NCBI GenBank assembly: GCA_036504095.1
Contig: DASXVS010000053.1
Span: 1-64,000 of the forward strand
DNA from: Armatimonadota bacterium
GTDB lineage: Bacteria > Armatimonadota > DTGP01 > JAKQQT01
Length of the DNA stretch: 64,000 nt
Direction of reading: 5' to 3'
Both the position numbers and the translations under genes were made by a program. Of the stretch, positions 8,721 to 17,127 are shown piece after piece. The notes below the pieces were generated by a model, which saw only the letters and a list, made by a program, of their open reading frames with translations, had not been told where the DNA came from and ran no database searches. Within the stretch, counting starts at the first letter, position 1. Every line of letters begins with the position of its first letter.

Positions 8721-10166
8721 ATGCGTTGTTGCCAGTCGTTCCTTAGGGCTCTTGCCCTCCCCCTGTTTGCACTGTCCCTTGCTATCCCCGGCCGGGCCAC
8801 CGTGGTGTACGTCAACAAGAACGCGGCAGGCGCCTTGCATGACGGCAAGACATGGGGCACTGCCTTTGTCGCGGTCCAGGCCGGGATCAACGCCGCCGCC
8901 AACGGCGACGAAGTGTGGGTGGCGGCTGGGTCTTACTCCGAGAGCATCTCAATCACGACTGCCGTTCCCCTCTATGGAGGCTTTGCCGGCGCCGAGGCAC
9001 TCCGAAGCCAGCGCGATCCGAAGGCCAATGCCGCTGTCCTGGATGGCGGTGGTCTTCACCCGGTCGTCCGGATCGAAGGCGCTGGCACTGTGCTCGACGG
9101 CTTCACCATCCAGAACGGGCTGAACAACTTCCAGGGGGTCGGAGGCATTAACTGCATGGCGCCGAATGTGGTGATCGCAAACAACCTCATTCGGAACAAC
9201 AAGTATAGCGATACGTATATGGGAAGCGGCTCGGGCGGAGGGGTCTACCTGAGTCCGCAGGCAACGGGGGCGATTGTCCGCGACAACAGCATCACCGGAA
9301 ACACGGTCTACGCTGGTGCGGGCGTGAGTACGTATGCCGTTGGAGCGACAGCGTACGGCGGAGGCATCGCCGTTTATGCGGGCAACGTGACCGTTGAACG
9401 AAATGTGATCACGCAAAACAGCGTGACGGGAGAAGGGTTCAAGTTTGGGAGCTGCTCTCACTGCTTCGATCCCACGGGCTGGGCATTTGGCGGGGGGATC
9501 GCGGTCCTTGGGAGCACGTGCATCGTCAGGGACAATCTCATCGCGTATAACACGGCTACCGGAAACTACACCGGCCAAGGCGGCGGACTGGACGCTTCCG
9601 GGGCGACCGGCGCCTCATTGATCGCGAACAACACGTTCGTGGGAAACACCTCCGCAGGGGCAACCGTGATCGTGGCCGGCGCCGGCGTTTATGCCAACAA
9701 CATCGTATTCGGCAACTCCACCGGCCAGTCGGTTCAAGGAGTCACCCAGGGGCATAACGCGGTATTCGGCAACCGGACGTTCGACTACGCCCCGACAACC
9801 TCGTCAAGCCCCACTGATATTCATCTAGACCCGCTGTTCGTCAACACTACGGCAGGGGACTATCGCCTGCGCTCCGGATCACCCTGCATCGACGCGGGAG
9901 ACGATACGGTTGTCGTTACCGGCGACACGGATCTGGTCGGCAAGCCGCGCATCATCGGCGCTCACGTGGACATGGGCGCGTATGAGTTTACGGCGCCAGC
10001 CTTTGGTTTCCCCGACGTCCAACGAGCCCTTTCCCTTGCGGGAGGGCTCGAACAGAGGACCTCCGCGGACCAGAATCTGGACGTTCAAACCTCCGCACCG
10101 TCCGACGGTAAGATCGATATCCTGGACGTCGTCCGCCTCGCGCGGATCGCCATCGGGCTGGAATGA
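8721..10166 (+). CDS. Secreted parallel beta-helix protein with dockerin-like C-terminus (paralog 2)
   Basis: 481 residues. Signal peptide (MRCCQSFLRALALPLFALSL) nearly identical to paralog 1, then VYVNKNAAGALHDGKTW, VQAGINAAANGDEVWVAAGS, YGGFAGAEALRSQRDPKAN and GAGTVLDGFTIQNG. Multiple beta-helix coils follow (VVIANNLIRNN, VERNVITQNSVTGEG, IVRDNLIAYNTATGN, SLIANNTFVGNTSAG). The ending DAGDDTVVVTGDTDLVGKPR and VDMGAYEF matches paralog 1. The tail DVQRALSLAGGLE ... KIDILDVVRLARIAIGLE is dockerin-like but with poorer Ca loops. AAGGAGG ribosome site. Probably extracellular carbohydrate-binding, carbohydrate-cleaving or surface scaffold; no catalytic residues assigned. Confidence 0.85.
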   Translation: MRCCQSFLRALALPLFALSLAIPGRATVVYVNKNAAGALHDGKTWGTAFVAVQAGINAAANGDEVWVAAGSYSESISITTAVPLYGGFAGAEALRSQRDPKANAAVLDGGGLHPVVRIEGAGTVLDGFTIQNGLNNFQGVGGINCMAPNVVIANNLIRNNKYSDTYMGSGSGGGVYLSPQATGAIVRDNSITGNTVYAGAGVSTYAVGATAYGGGIAVYAGNVTVERNVITQNSVTGEGFKFGSCSHCFDPTGWAFGGGIAVLGSTCIVRDNLIAYNTATGNYTGQGGGLDASGATGASLIANNTFVGNTSAGATVIVAGAGVYANNIVFGNSTGQSVQGVTQGHNAVFGNRTFDYAPTTSSSPTDIHLDPLFVNTTAGDYRLRSGSPCIDAGDDTVVVTGDTDLVGKPRIIGAHVDMGAYEFTAPAFGFPDVQRALSLAGGLEQRTSADQNLDVQTSAPSDGKIDILDVVRLARIAIGLE

Positions 10167-10174
10167 GAATTGAG

Positions 10175-10225
10175 GTGTCCGGTATCGGGTGTCAGGTGTC
10201 GGGTGGCAGGTGTCAGGGCCCGGCA
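10175..10225. repeat. GGTGTC(A/G)GGTG(T/G) minisatellite
   Basis: Imperfect decamer units (GGTGTCAGGTGTCGGGTGGC) after the beta-helix gene. Same family as 11578-11656, 44153-44182 and 51841-51918, where it appears in the opposite orientation as GACACCCGCCACCTGACACC. Confidence 0.75.
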
Positions 10226-10369
10226 CCCGTTGCTCGGCCCCCGGTTCCCAGCCCTTGCTCCGATTTCCGCTGGCTTGGCCGCCGGCCGGCAGCCTGGTAG
10301 CATAATGGCATATCAACGCCGCCACCGGCCCATCCATTGCCGTTGTACTGCCGTTCCTTAGGAGGCCCT

Positions 10370-11572
10370 ATGCGTTACCTGATAGCCGTTGCCGCAGTCT
10401 TCGTAACTCTCATCGTCCGGGCACACTCCCAACAGGTGAAGATTGATGTTTCAGGAGAACTGACAGGGGCAACCGTTTGCGACGGGGTGGTTTACTTTGG
10501 CTCTTTTGGCGGCAAGCTGTACGCTGTGAGAGCATCCGATGGGACCACCATGCCAGGCTTCCCCGTGGATATCGCGGTCGCGGTCGGGGACGGCAGTTAC
10601 CCACGCATACGACCAGGCGTGTACTACGGCTCTCTTGGAAAGGCGGTCTACCTCGAAACGTCCAAGCACGGGGTCGTCAAGGTATGGCCGGATGGAGCCG
10701 TAGCCTGGATCAACCGACTCGACGGATCCTCCGTCTATTTCGCATCGGCCGCTCCTGCTGTCACTCCCCAGGGTGAGGTCATCGCCGAGATGAAAACCTT
10801 GCAGAACATCTTCCTGGTCAAATTGAAGGAGACGGACGGTACAGTTATCTGCACTTCCCCCCCTCTGTCCATGGTTCCGTCGGATTATGTTTCCCCGCCT
10901 GCTGTTGCCGGAGGCAATGTGTATATCACAGTTGTTGATTACCCTGCCGCGGGCGGAAGTAAATACATCACGGTTCTCAACCTGGCGGATCTCACGGTGA
11001 AGGCAGCGGTTTCCGGCTCAGCATATTACGGATCTACTCCCTACGTGCGCGGCAATGGTATCTTCTACGGCAGTAGCGGAATGTTCGGCGAACTGGTCTT
11101 CAAACTGAACTCAGTGACGCTGAACCCGGATCAACAATTCGGCGCCGGTCTTTCACCCGGCATTCCCGGAGTCACACGTGTGACGCCCCAGGGGTCAAGC
11201 CCTGCGGGAGCAGGCGTCTTTGCGTCACCCGTCTCCGCGGACCGGGACCCGGGGGGCACCGTTTACGCCGCGATCGGCAACAACATGCAGGGAACCGTAG
11301 TCGCTATCGATGCCGCAACCGGGAAGGTCCGCACGCTCTACGCAACGGGCAATCAAGGCGGTGGGATGGTTGTCAGCACAAAGAACGTGATCGCCTATTG
11401 CGACGGGAAGACGCTGCAAACGTTCGGCGTGGATGGCGGCCATTACGGCTCTTTCACACTGCCGGGTTATCCCAGCGGTCCCTGCTATGACCCCACCACC
11501 AACCGGTTCTTCGTAACCACGCAGCCGGACACCACCGGCACATCTTATCTGCTTGGGTTTGACAGCCCGTAG
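10370..11572 (+). CDS. Secreted PQQ-like beta-propeller protein (short form)
   Basis: 400 residues with signal peptide MRYLIAVAAVFVTLIVRAHS. Propeller blades of the PQQ/quinoprotein-like type: GVVYFGSFGGKLYAVRASDG, GNVYITVVDYPAAGGSKYIT, GTVYAAIGNNMQGTVVAIDA, ATGKVRTLYATGNQGG. The blade YFGSFGGKLYA...TTMPGFPV matches YFGSDDGKLYG...NTLPGFPA in 13672-15567, so the two are paralogs. No catalytic domain, so probably a binding or scaffold protein. TAGGAGG before ATG at 10370 fixes the start. Confidence 0.8.
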   Translation: MRYLIAVAAVFVTLIVRAHSQQVKIDVSGELTGATVCDGVVYFGSFGGKLYAVRASDGTTMPGFPVDIAVAVGDGSYPRIRPGVYYGSLGKAVYLETSKHGVVKVWPDGAVAWINRLDGSSVYFASAAPAVTPQGEVIAEMKTLQNIFLVKLKETDGTVICTSPPLSMVPSDYVSPPAVAGGNVYITVVDYPAAGGSKYITVLNLADLTVKAAVSGSAYYGSTPYVRGNGIFYGSSGMFGELVFKLNSVTLNPDQQFGAGLSPGIPGVTRVTPQGSSPAGAGVFASPVSADRDPGGTVYAAIGNNMQGTVVAIDAATGKVRTLYATGNQGGGMVVSTKNVIAYCDGKTLQTFGVDGGHYGSFTLPGYPSGPCYDPTTNRFFVTTQPDTTGTSYLLGFDSP

Positions 11573-11577
11573 TTTGG

Positions 11578-11656
11578 GTGACGGGTCACGGGTGACAGGT
11601 GCCAGAACCCGCCACCTGACACCCGCCACCTGACACCCGTCACCCGGCACCTGAAA
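11578..11656. repeat. GACACCCGCCACCT minisatellite
   Basis: Imperfect units of CCGCCACCTGACACC and GGGTGACAGGTGCC filling the space between two convergent genes. The mirror-image arrangement of the two halves could also fold into a hairpin and act as a terminator. Confidence 0.7.
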
Positions 11657-11664
11657 CCCTCTCC

Positions 11665-12156
11665 TCAGCGGTAGTTGACGAAATGGACGTCCATGGGGAG
11701 GTCCATGCCCTTCACCAGCGCGATCACAGACTGGAGGACGTCCTTGTCCTTGCCGGTCACGCGGACCTGTTCGTCCTGAATCTGGGTGGTGACCTTGATG
11801 GCGGCTTCCTTGATCGCCTTGGTGATCTTCTTCGCCTCGTCGGTGGGGATGCCCTGCTTGAACGTGACGGTCTGGCGTACGGTGCCCTTGGCGGCGGGTT
11901 CGATCTTGCCACGATCCAGCGATTTGAGCGAGATGCTCCGCTTCACAAGTTTGCTCTGCAGAATGTCGATCACCGAGTCCAGTTTGTACTCGTCGTCCGA
12001 GTGAATCAGGAGTTCGTCGCCTTTGAGTTCGATCTCGGAGACGCTGTGCTTGAAGTCGAATCGCGTGCCGATTTCGCGGGCCGCCTGGTCCACCGCGTTC
12101 TTCACTTCCGCCATATCGGTGCGGCAGACGATATCAAATGAAAATTCCTTGGCCAT
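11665..12156 (-). CDS. yajQ: YajQ family (DUF520) nucleotide-binding protein
   Basis: 163 residues, the usual length. MAKEFSFDIVCRTDMAEVKN at the N-terminus, DFKHSVSEIELKGDEL, LKSLDRGKIEPAAKG, TFKQGIPTDEAKKITKAIKE, IQDEQVRVTGKDKDVLQSVI and the terminal MDVHFVNYR are signature stretches. Family members are small cytosolic proteins with two ferredoxin-like folds; some bind cyclic di-GMP or RNA. AAGGAGG ahead of ATG at 12156 decides the start although the frame is open to 12255. Confidence 0.95.
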   Translation of the reverse strand: MAKEFSFDIVCRTDMAEVKNAVDQAAREIGTRFDFKHSVSEIELKGDELLIHSDDEYKLDSVIDILQSKLVKRSISLKSLDRGKIEPAAKGTVRQTVTFKQGIPTDEAKKITKAIKEAAIKVTTQIQDEQVRVTGKDKDVLQSVIALVKGMDLPMDVHFVNYR

Positions 12157-12340
12157 TTGTGTGTTACCTCCTTGTGCGCCGTCATATTGTAGCGCGAGGA
12201 GACGATGCGTCGGCGCTCTGCCAATGAATTGGCGGGCTTGGCGGCGGGAGCACACGATTTCAATGGAAGTGGTTGGGTAGTCAGGATCCAGCAGCCTCTA
12301 TATCAGGCTTTGAAGCATCGCGAGGGTGCAGGAGAAAACA

Positions 12341-12760
12341 ATGGCCGGAACAAATCCCTATATCAAGACCGCGGAGTATGAGACCGCCACGAAGCCGTAC
12401 AAGATCACTATCGTCCACGACGGGGAGTCGAAGACGCTGGAGATCGATCCGGCGCAAATCCCCTTCACACGCACCGGGCTGCCGGGCAGCATTCTGGACA
12501 TCTGCGAGGGGCACAACATCGACATCGAGCACACGTGCGGCGGGGTGTGCGCGTGCAGCACCTGCCACGTGATCGTGAGGCACGGCTTCGAGTCGTGCAA
12601 CGAGCAGACCGACGACGAACTGGACCAGTTGGAGGAAGCGCCGGGAATCACGATCTACAGCCGCCTGGGCTGTCAGTGCGTTCCCAACGGCGAGCAGGAC
12701 CTGGTGGTCGAGATCCCGTCCTGGAACCGGAACGCGGTGAAAGAGACGCCGCACGGGTAG
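12341..12760 (+). CDS. [2Fe-2S] ferredoxin, adrenodoxin/Isc type
   Basis: 139 residues. Cluster ligands are in IEHTCGGVCACSTCHVIV and the later LGCQCVPNGEQDLVVEIP, giving the C-x5-C-x2-C...C pattern of Isc/adrenodoxin-type ferredoxins. The acidic helix NEQTDDELDQLEEAPG is where electron partners dock in relatives. An N-terminal extension of about 20 residues (AGTNPYIKTAEYETATK) is unusual. Cytosolic electron carrier, likely in Fe-S assembly or for an oxygenase. No isc genes are nearby. GGAGA precedes ATG at 12341. Confidence 0.92.
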   Translation: MAGTNPYIKTAEYETATKPYKITIVHDGESKTLEIDPAQIPFTRTGLPGSILDICEGHNIDIEHTCGGVCACSTCHVIVRHGFESCNEQTDDELDQLEEAPGITIYSRLGCQCVPNGEQDLVVEIPSWNRNAVKETPHG

Positions 12761-12884
12761 GGCTGAGGGCTGAGGGCTGAGGGCTGAGGGCTGAGGACTG
12801 AGGGCTGAGGGCTGAGGGCTGAGGGGCGAGGGCTGAGGGCTGAGGGCTGAGGGGCGAGGGCTGAGGGGCGAGGGCTGAGGGGTG
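12761..12884. repeat. Heptamer array GGGCTGA
   Basis: About 17 tandem copies of GGGCTGA with a few GGACTGA and GGGGCGA variants, starting at the ferredoxin stop codon. A shorter run of the same unit lies at about 402-432. Not a CRISPR: there are no spacers. Confidence 0.9.
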
Positions 12885-12886
12885 TA

Positions 12887-13012
12887 GTGGCCCGGTCAAC
12901 CAAACAGGCAATTTGGCCTCATTACAGCGCTGAAGTGAAGGCGCGGGCAGCCCTGCAGGCGATCCAGGGTCAGCAGACGGCGAACGAGATCGTCGGCGAA
13001 ATCGGGATTCAC
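12887..13012 (+). pseudogene. IS3-family transposase OrfA remnant
   Basis: From a GTG, MARSTKQAIWPHYSAEVKAR then AALQAIQGQQTANEIVGEIG matches the start of IS3-family OrfA proteins (F-S-x-E-x-K-x-x-x-A-L-x-A-I-x-G). After IHGVRGVLKSRR the reading falls apart and no OrfB or inverted ends are seen. It abuts the heptamer array. The gap to 13336 holds no other gene. Confidence 0.6.
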
Positions 13013-13336
13013 GGCGTCCGCGGCGTGCTGAAAAGCAGGCGATCGGGGGTCCGCCGGAGATCCTCCCCAAGGCCGGGTGACGGAAGCCGAGAATACGTCA
13101 TCGCTGAAGGCGACCCTTTACGAAGAGACAGGGCGCGATTCGGGTTCATCGCGCGTCGTCCATCGTTCACCATTCATCGCCGGCAATTTCCCCTTATTTG
13201 AACTTGATGATTCCCCGCCAAATCATGGCAGAATGGTATATCGTTTCTCCTTCTTTCCCTGGCTGCAGGGTGTTCGATACATCGGCGGTGCTCTCGGCCC
13301 TCCCGTGCCCTATGGCTTGGGCCGGAAAGGACTCTT

Positions 13337-13507
13337 ATGGAAATCGAAGTGAAAGACCGCGCGCGAAACGATGCGCCGCGCAAGGCGTACGCGAAGCCGC
13401 AGGTTCATTCGGAGAAGATGTTTGAGACATCCGCGCTGGCGTGCGGCAAATGCACCAGCGGCCCCGTAAGCCAGGAACAGTGCGGAACCCTGTTGTCTAA
13501 CTCCTGA
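13337..13507 (+). CDS. Small peptide with YxKPxV...FETxALACGKC motif
   Basis: 56 residues. The N-terminal half is charged (MEIEVKDRARNDAPRKAYAK), then PQVHSEKMFETSALACGKCT and a Cys/Ser-containing tail ending SQEQCGTLLSNS. GGAAAGGA sits 5 nt before the ATG. The KPxV-SE-FE(T)-ALACGK core recalls a family of short uncharacterised peptides that I associate with several environmental phyla and that looks like leader plus core. It has three Cys and several Ser/Thr after the leader-like half. A modified (RiPP) or exported peptide is possible; no maturase is in the window. Lies just upstream of a secreted PQQ-like protein. Confidence 0.6.
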   Translation: MEIEVKDRARNDAPRKAYAKPQVHSEKMFETSALACGKCTSGPVSQEQCGTLLSNS

Positions 13508-13671
13508 CCCGGCCCCACGGCCCCTCTGGGCAACAGCCTGTGGACTCCCCATCACCAATCGCGAAAGCGCGCCCCCTCGCGGCCGGCGGCTCCGCGTTCG
13601 ACTATCGCCATACAACGTTTTCCCCCGCGACGGCCGTACGGCCGCCCAACTCGTGGAGAAGGGAAGGAACT

Positions 13672-15567
13672 TTGAAAAAGCACTTTTGGGCCGTTTTGGC
13701 CATTCTCGCCGCTGTTGCAGCGCCGCGCGCGTTTGCGCAGATTAGCCTTGACGTAGTCGGGACAGCGTACAAGGAGACATTCGATGGCCTTGGCCCCTCC
13801 GCTACCGCAACACTGCCGACAAATTGGAAGGCCGGCAAGTCTACCCAATCATTCACAGTCGGGTCATACGCGTCAGCCGGAACGGCAACCGAGTTCTCGG
13901 TAGGCAACAATATGTCCGCTACCGCGCCAGCCGGAGTCCTCAATTGTGGCGCCGGAGACGCCGCGTCTGCGAGTGACCGGGCTGTCGGCTTCTTATCAAG
14001 CGGAACGGCAACTAGGAGCGGCAACCTGTACGGATGGTATGTAAACCACACCGGTGCAGCGCTCGCAGGATTGACACTCTCATACGACATTGAGAAATAT
14101 CGCCAAGGCACTTACAGTTCTGGCTTCTCTGTGCAGCTCTTCTATTCAACCAATGGCACCACATGGACCAATGCAGGGACCGGGTGGAAAACGGCGTTCG
14201 CTGCCGATACTACGAACAACGGATACGCGTCGGCTCCTGGCATGACACAGAGCGTCACGGGCAAGACGCTACGGGTGAGCTTGGCGAATGGTGATAGTGT
14301 CTATCTGGCCTGGAGCTACAGTGGGTCAACAACCTCCAACAATGCTCAGGCGTTGGCGATAGACAACATTTCAGTGACGCCCATCGCGGTGATGGCTGGC
14401 GCCGCTATCAAATCCTCGCCCACGGCCTACGAAGGCAAAGTCTATTTCGGTTCCGATGATGGCAAGCTCTACGGCATGGACATCGCCACCGGGAACACCC
14501 TGCCCGGATTCCCGGCGGTCGTCTCGACGACGGCCAAGATCCGCAGCAGGCCCGCCCTTCGTTTCCTCGCCGACGGACAGCCATACCTGTTTCTTACCTC
14601 AACCGACGGAGTCGTTTACAAATACGATCTCAGCGGCAATCAGAAATGGGCGACAACGCTCCCCGCAAGTTCGTTCGTTCTATTGTCCGGGACCGTCAGC
14701 ACGTCCTGCACCCCGGCCGTCGATGGCAACGGCAATGTCTTCGTCGGAGCGGTTGCGACCTGGACCACAACCAACACGCGGTCCGAATCGAGAATGTTCC
14801 GGCTCGACGCGGCCACCGGCGCGATAACCGCAACATCGCCTCCGCTCAACAGCACGACGTATGCCGGCCCAGCCTCTACAGGGCTCGGGTCGCCATGCAT
14901 GGACGGGTCGAGTGTCTACGTCACAGCCACATACCTTGGCCCCGCTTACGACGGGTACGGGGTGTTCGTGCTGGACGCCGACCTGGTGGTTCGCGCCTCG
15001 TTCGCGAAGGGTGAAATGACTACCGGATCGCCGTTCTTCCGTGAAGGATTCATGTACGTTGGCATTTGGGACGGCAAAGTCTATAAGGTCAATGCCGCGA
15101 ACTTCAATCCGGAAACCGGGTGGGGCAACAACCACAATGGGTCGACATCGATCACTAGTCTCAGCACCGCGGATCCGGTGACCATTAACTCAAGCCTTTA
15201 CGTGACGGGCGGCAAAGCCTACTTCACCGATATGCTCGACAACTTCTACTACCTGAACGTCGCTGACGGGACCGGGCCGGGACCGGGGGCCAACCCCTAT
15301 CTACTGCTTCAGACGCCGACAACGGGCTCTTTCGCCGGAGTTGCGGTAGACCCGACCGCTAATGGCGGCCATGGCGCTGTTTACGCGGCAAACACGGGAT
15401 CAGGCACAGACATGGTGTTCTATGAGGTTCCGCTGGATAATCCAGGGGCTTACGTCTCCTATCCCCTTGCCAACGCGTCATCAACTCTTCCCACCATCGA
15501 CATCTCGACGAACAAAGTCCTTGTGGGCGATGATGGCGGCTTGATCTACCGCTTCCCGCGACTGTGA
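13672..15567 (+). CDS. Secreted beta-sandwich plus PQQ-like propeller protein
   Basis: 631 residues from TTG at 13672, which sits after GAAGGGAAGGAAC and begins a clean signal peptide (KKHFWAVLAILAAVAAPRAF). Residues about 25-240 form a jelly-roll-like domain (YKETFDGLGPSATATLPTNW, SFTVGSYASAGTATEFSVG, LTLSYDIEKYRQGTYSSGFS), often seen in nuclease/exported proteins. Residues 245-631 are PQQ-like blades (GKVYFGSDDGKLYGMDIATG, GVVYKYDLSGNQKWATTLPA, GLIYRFPRL). Paralog of 10370-11572 with the extra N-terminal domain. The frame is open to 13540 upstream, but that part is not protein-like. Confidence 0.8.
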   Translation: MKKHFWAVLAILAAVAAPRAFAQISLDVVGTAYKETFDGLGPSATATLPTNWKAGKSTQSFTVGSYASAGTATEFSVGNNMSATAPAGVLNCGAGDAASASDRAVGFLSSGTATRSGNLYGWYVNHTGAALAGLTLSYDIEKYRQGTYSSGFSVQLFYSTNGTTWTNAGTGWKTAFAADTTNNGYASAPGMTQSVTGKTLRVSLANGDSVYLAWSYSGSTTSNNAQALAIDNISVTPIAVMAGAAIKSSPTAYEGKVYFGSDDGKLYGMDIATGNTLPGFPAVVSTTAKIRSRPALRFLADGQPYLFLTSTDGVVYKYDLSGNQKWATTLPASSFVLLSGTVSTSCTPAVDGNGNVFVGAVATWTTTNTRSESRMFRLDAATGAITATSPPLNSTTYAGPASTGLGSPCMDGSSVYVTATYLGPAYDGYGVFVLDADLVVRASFAKGEMTTGSPFFREGFMYVGIWDGKVYKVNAANFNPETGWGNNHNGSTSITSLSTADPVTINSSLYVTGGKAYFTDMLDNFYYLNVADGTGPGPGANPYLLLQTPTTGSFAGVAVDPTANGGHGAVYAANTGSGTDMVFYEVPLDNPGAYVSYPLANASSTLPTIDISTNKVLVGDDGGLIYRFPRL

Positions 15568-15600
15568 CACAGAGGTTCGGGCAGCGGTCATAGCAAAGCC

Positions 15601-15632
15601 GGTGGGGCTGCTCCTTTCGGGGCAGCCCCACC
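15601..15632. terminator. Hairpin terminator between convergent genes
   Basis: Perfect GGTGGGGCTGC / GCAGCCCCACC stem (11 bp) with a 10-nt TCCTTTCGGG-type loop, 33 bp after the stop of the propeller gene and 46 bp from the stop of the converging gene. The poly-T tract is weak (GCTTGTTTAT), so it may serve both strands. Confidence 0.75.
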
Positions 15633-15678
15633 AGCTTGTTTATACAGTACGCCGGCCGTTGGGCCGGGCGCGGTTATC

Positions 15679-16887
15679 TCAGTAAAGCAGCCAGGCGCTT
15701 ACTATGAAGCTGTCCGTGTCCGGCTTCGTCTGCTTGCGGAGTTCGGCCGCCAGGCGCAGGTTGCTGGTAAGGAGGTGGGAAGCGGCGAATGTGGTCGCCT
15801 TGGTGGTAAGGGTTCCCGAGACGTCGCTGGGCTTCAGGGTGTCGTATCGCAACGAAAATGCGGTTTTGCCCGGCTGGTAGAGGCTCAGTTCAATGAGGGC
15901 GCCTTTGCTTTTGGCGTCTATGATCGGCAGTGGCGTGGCCTCGCTGGACAGATCCGGTATCCTGTCCTTGCCCCAGAGGTACGCGCCGTTGAGTTCCAGA
16001 GTCATTTCGCCGGTCTTCTCGCCGGCTTTCAGCGGGTACGCATATGTTCCGAACACGGCGGCGCGGTTGAACTTATTTTCGTAGTCGAGCATCGGTGTGT
16101 TGCCGCTGTAGACGATGGCGCCGATGTGGCTGCCCGTTTCGCCAAAGAGGTACTCGCCCTGGAGCGCAAAGTCCTTGGCGCGTTTGCCGTTCAGCCCAAC
16201 GGCTCCTTCGCCGGCCTGGTTGACGCCGTTAAGCCAGCTCACTTTGCCGGTCACGGGGCCCTGGGTCACGCCGAATTCGAGGCCGCGCTCCAGCCCGGAG
16301 AGGCTGAAGTTGCCCGTATCTCCCTGGAACGGCCCGGCGCTGCCGAACATCAGGGGATCTGTGAGCGTTATGCTGCGCGCGCCGCCCAGTTCGAACCCGG
16401 ACATTACCGGCAGCTGGCCGGCCTTGAGGGTCATAATCGGGGCTTCGGGCTTGTTGTTGTTGTACTGAAGCCAGGACTCGTCGATGCCCGCGGGGCCATC
16501 GCCCGGGAACGAGTACGCGAATTTGGCGGCCAGGTTTTCGCCGATCGGCGTCACCAGCTGAATCTCGCTGCCGCTGCTGTCGAACCCGCGGGTATCCGAG
16601 GCGCTATCGCCCGGGAAGTGCGTGTTGGACGCGGTAACCTGAGTGTTGAAGAAGAGGGCGTTGGTCGGCGACGGCGCCTGTTCTTCGGCACCGGCGAGCC
16701 GGTAACCGGAGCGCAGGAACTTATACCCAAACGGCGTGAGGCGCGGCGGCATGGTGTGGCACTGTGCGCATTGCATGTTGTACTTGCGTGCAAACATCGG
16801 CATCGCCTTGGCGCGCGGTGCTAACGCTGTGACAGCAACGGCTGCCAGCATGGCTGGCGCGAACCATCGAATGGTTCCTGATGACAT
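15679..16887 (-). CDS. Outer-membrane beta-barrel protein with CxxCH heme motif
   Basis: 402 residues. Signal peptide MSSGTIRWFAPAMLAAVAVT, then FARKYNMQCAQCHTMPPRLT, a single CxxCH c-type heme site directly after cleavage. The rest is made of alternating strands (IQLVTPIGENLAAKFAYSFP, GKVSWLNGVNQAG, LTSNLRLAAELRKQTKPDTD, FIVSAWLLY) ending in an aromatic, as in porins. One-heme barrel proteins of this kind occur in metal- or iron-linked respiration and in many environmental genomes. AAAGGAGA before ATG at 16887 decides the start. Confidence 0.82.
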   Translation of the reverse strand: MSSGTIRWFAPAMLAAVAVTALAPRAKAMPMFARKYNMQCAQCHTMPPRLTPFGYKFLRSGYRLAGAEEQAPSPTNALFFNTQVTASNTHFPGDSASDTRGFDSSGSEIQLVTPIGENLAAKFAYSFPGDGPAGIDESWLQYNNNKPEAPIMTLKAGQLPVMSGFELGGARSITLTDPLMFGSAGPFQGDTGNFSLSGLERGLEFGVTQGPVTGKVSWLNGVNQAGEGAVGLNGKRAKDFALQGEYLFGETGSHIGAIVYSGNTPMLDYENKFNRAAVFGTYAYPLKAGEKTGEMTLELNGAYLWGKDRIPDLSSEATPLPIIDAKSKGALIELSLYQPGKTAFSLRYDTLKPSDVSGTLTTKATTFAASHLLTSNLRLAAELRKQTKPDTDSFIVSAWLLY

Positions 16888-17127
16888 TGTGCGTCTCCTT
16901 TCGAGTGTAGGGCGCAGCGCCGCCCGGCGTGGGCTCCGTGCGCCGCCAATGGACAGTGGGATTATCGGGACGCCCCGCCGCGCCATTTAGGGGTCTCCGC
17001 CATGTTCCGCCGGGTGAGGGCATTGCGCGCAATGGGTTGTTCCTTTGCGCCGCGTCGCCGTTATCATGAACTCACGAGATTTTCTAGCGGCCACGCGCTG
17101 CGTGCCTATAAAAGTGTTGGTGATATT

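Noticed and set aside
12761-12884. CRISPR array
   Set aside because: Heptamer units are directly joined with no spacers, and no cas genes are near. No CRISPR is seen anywhere in the window.
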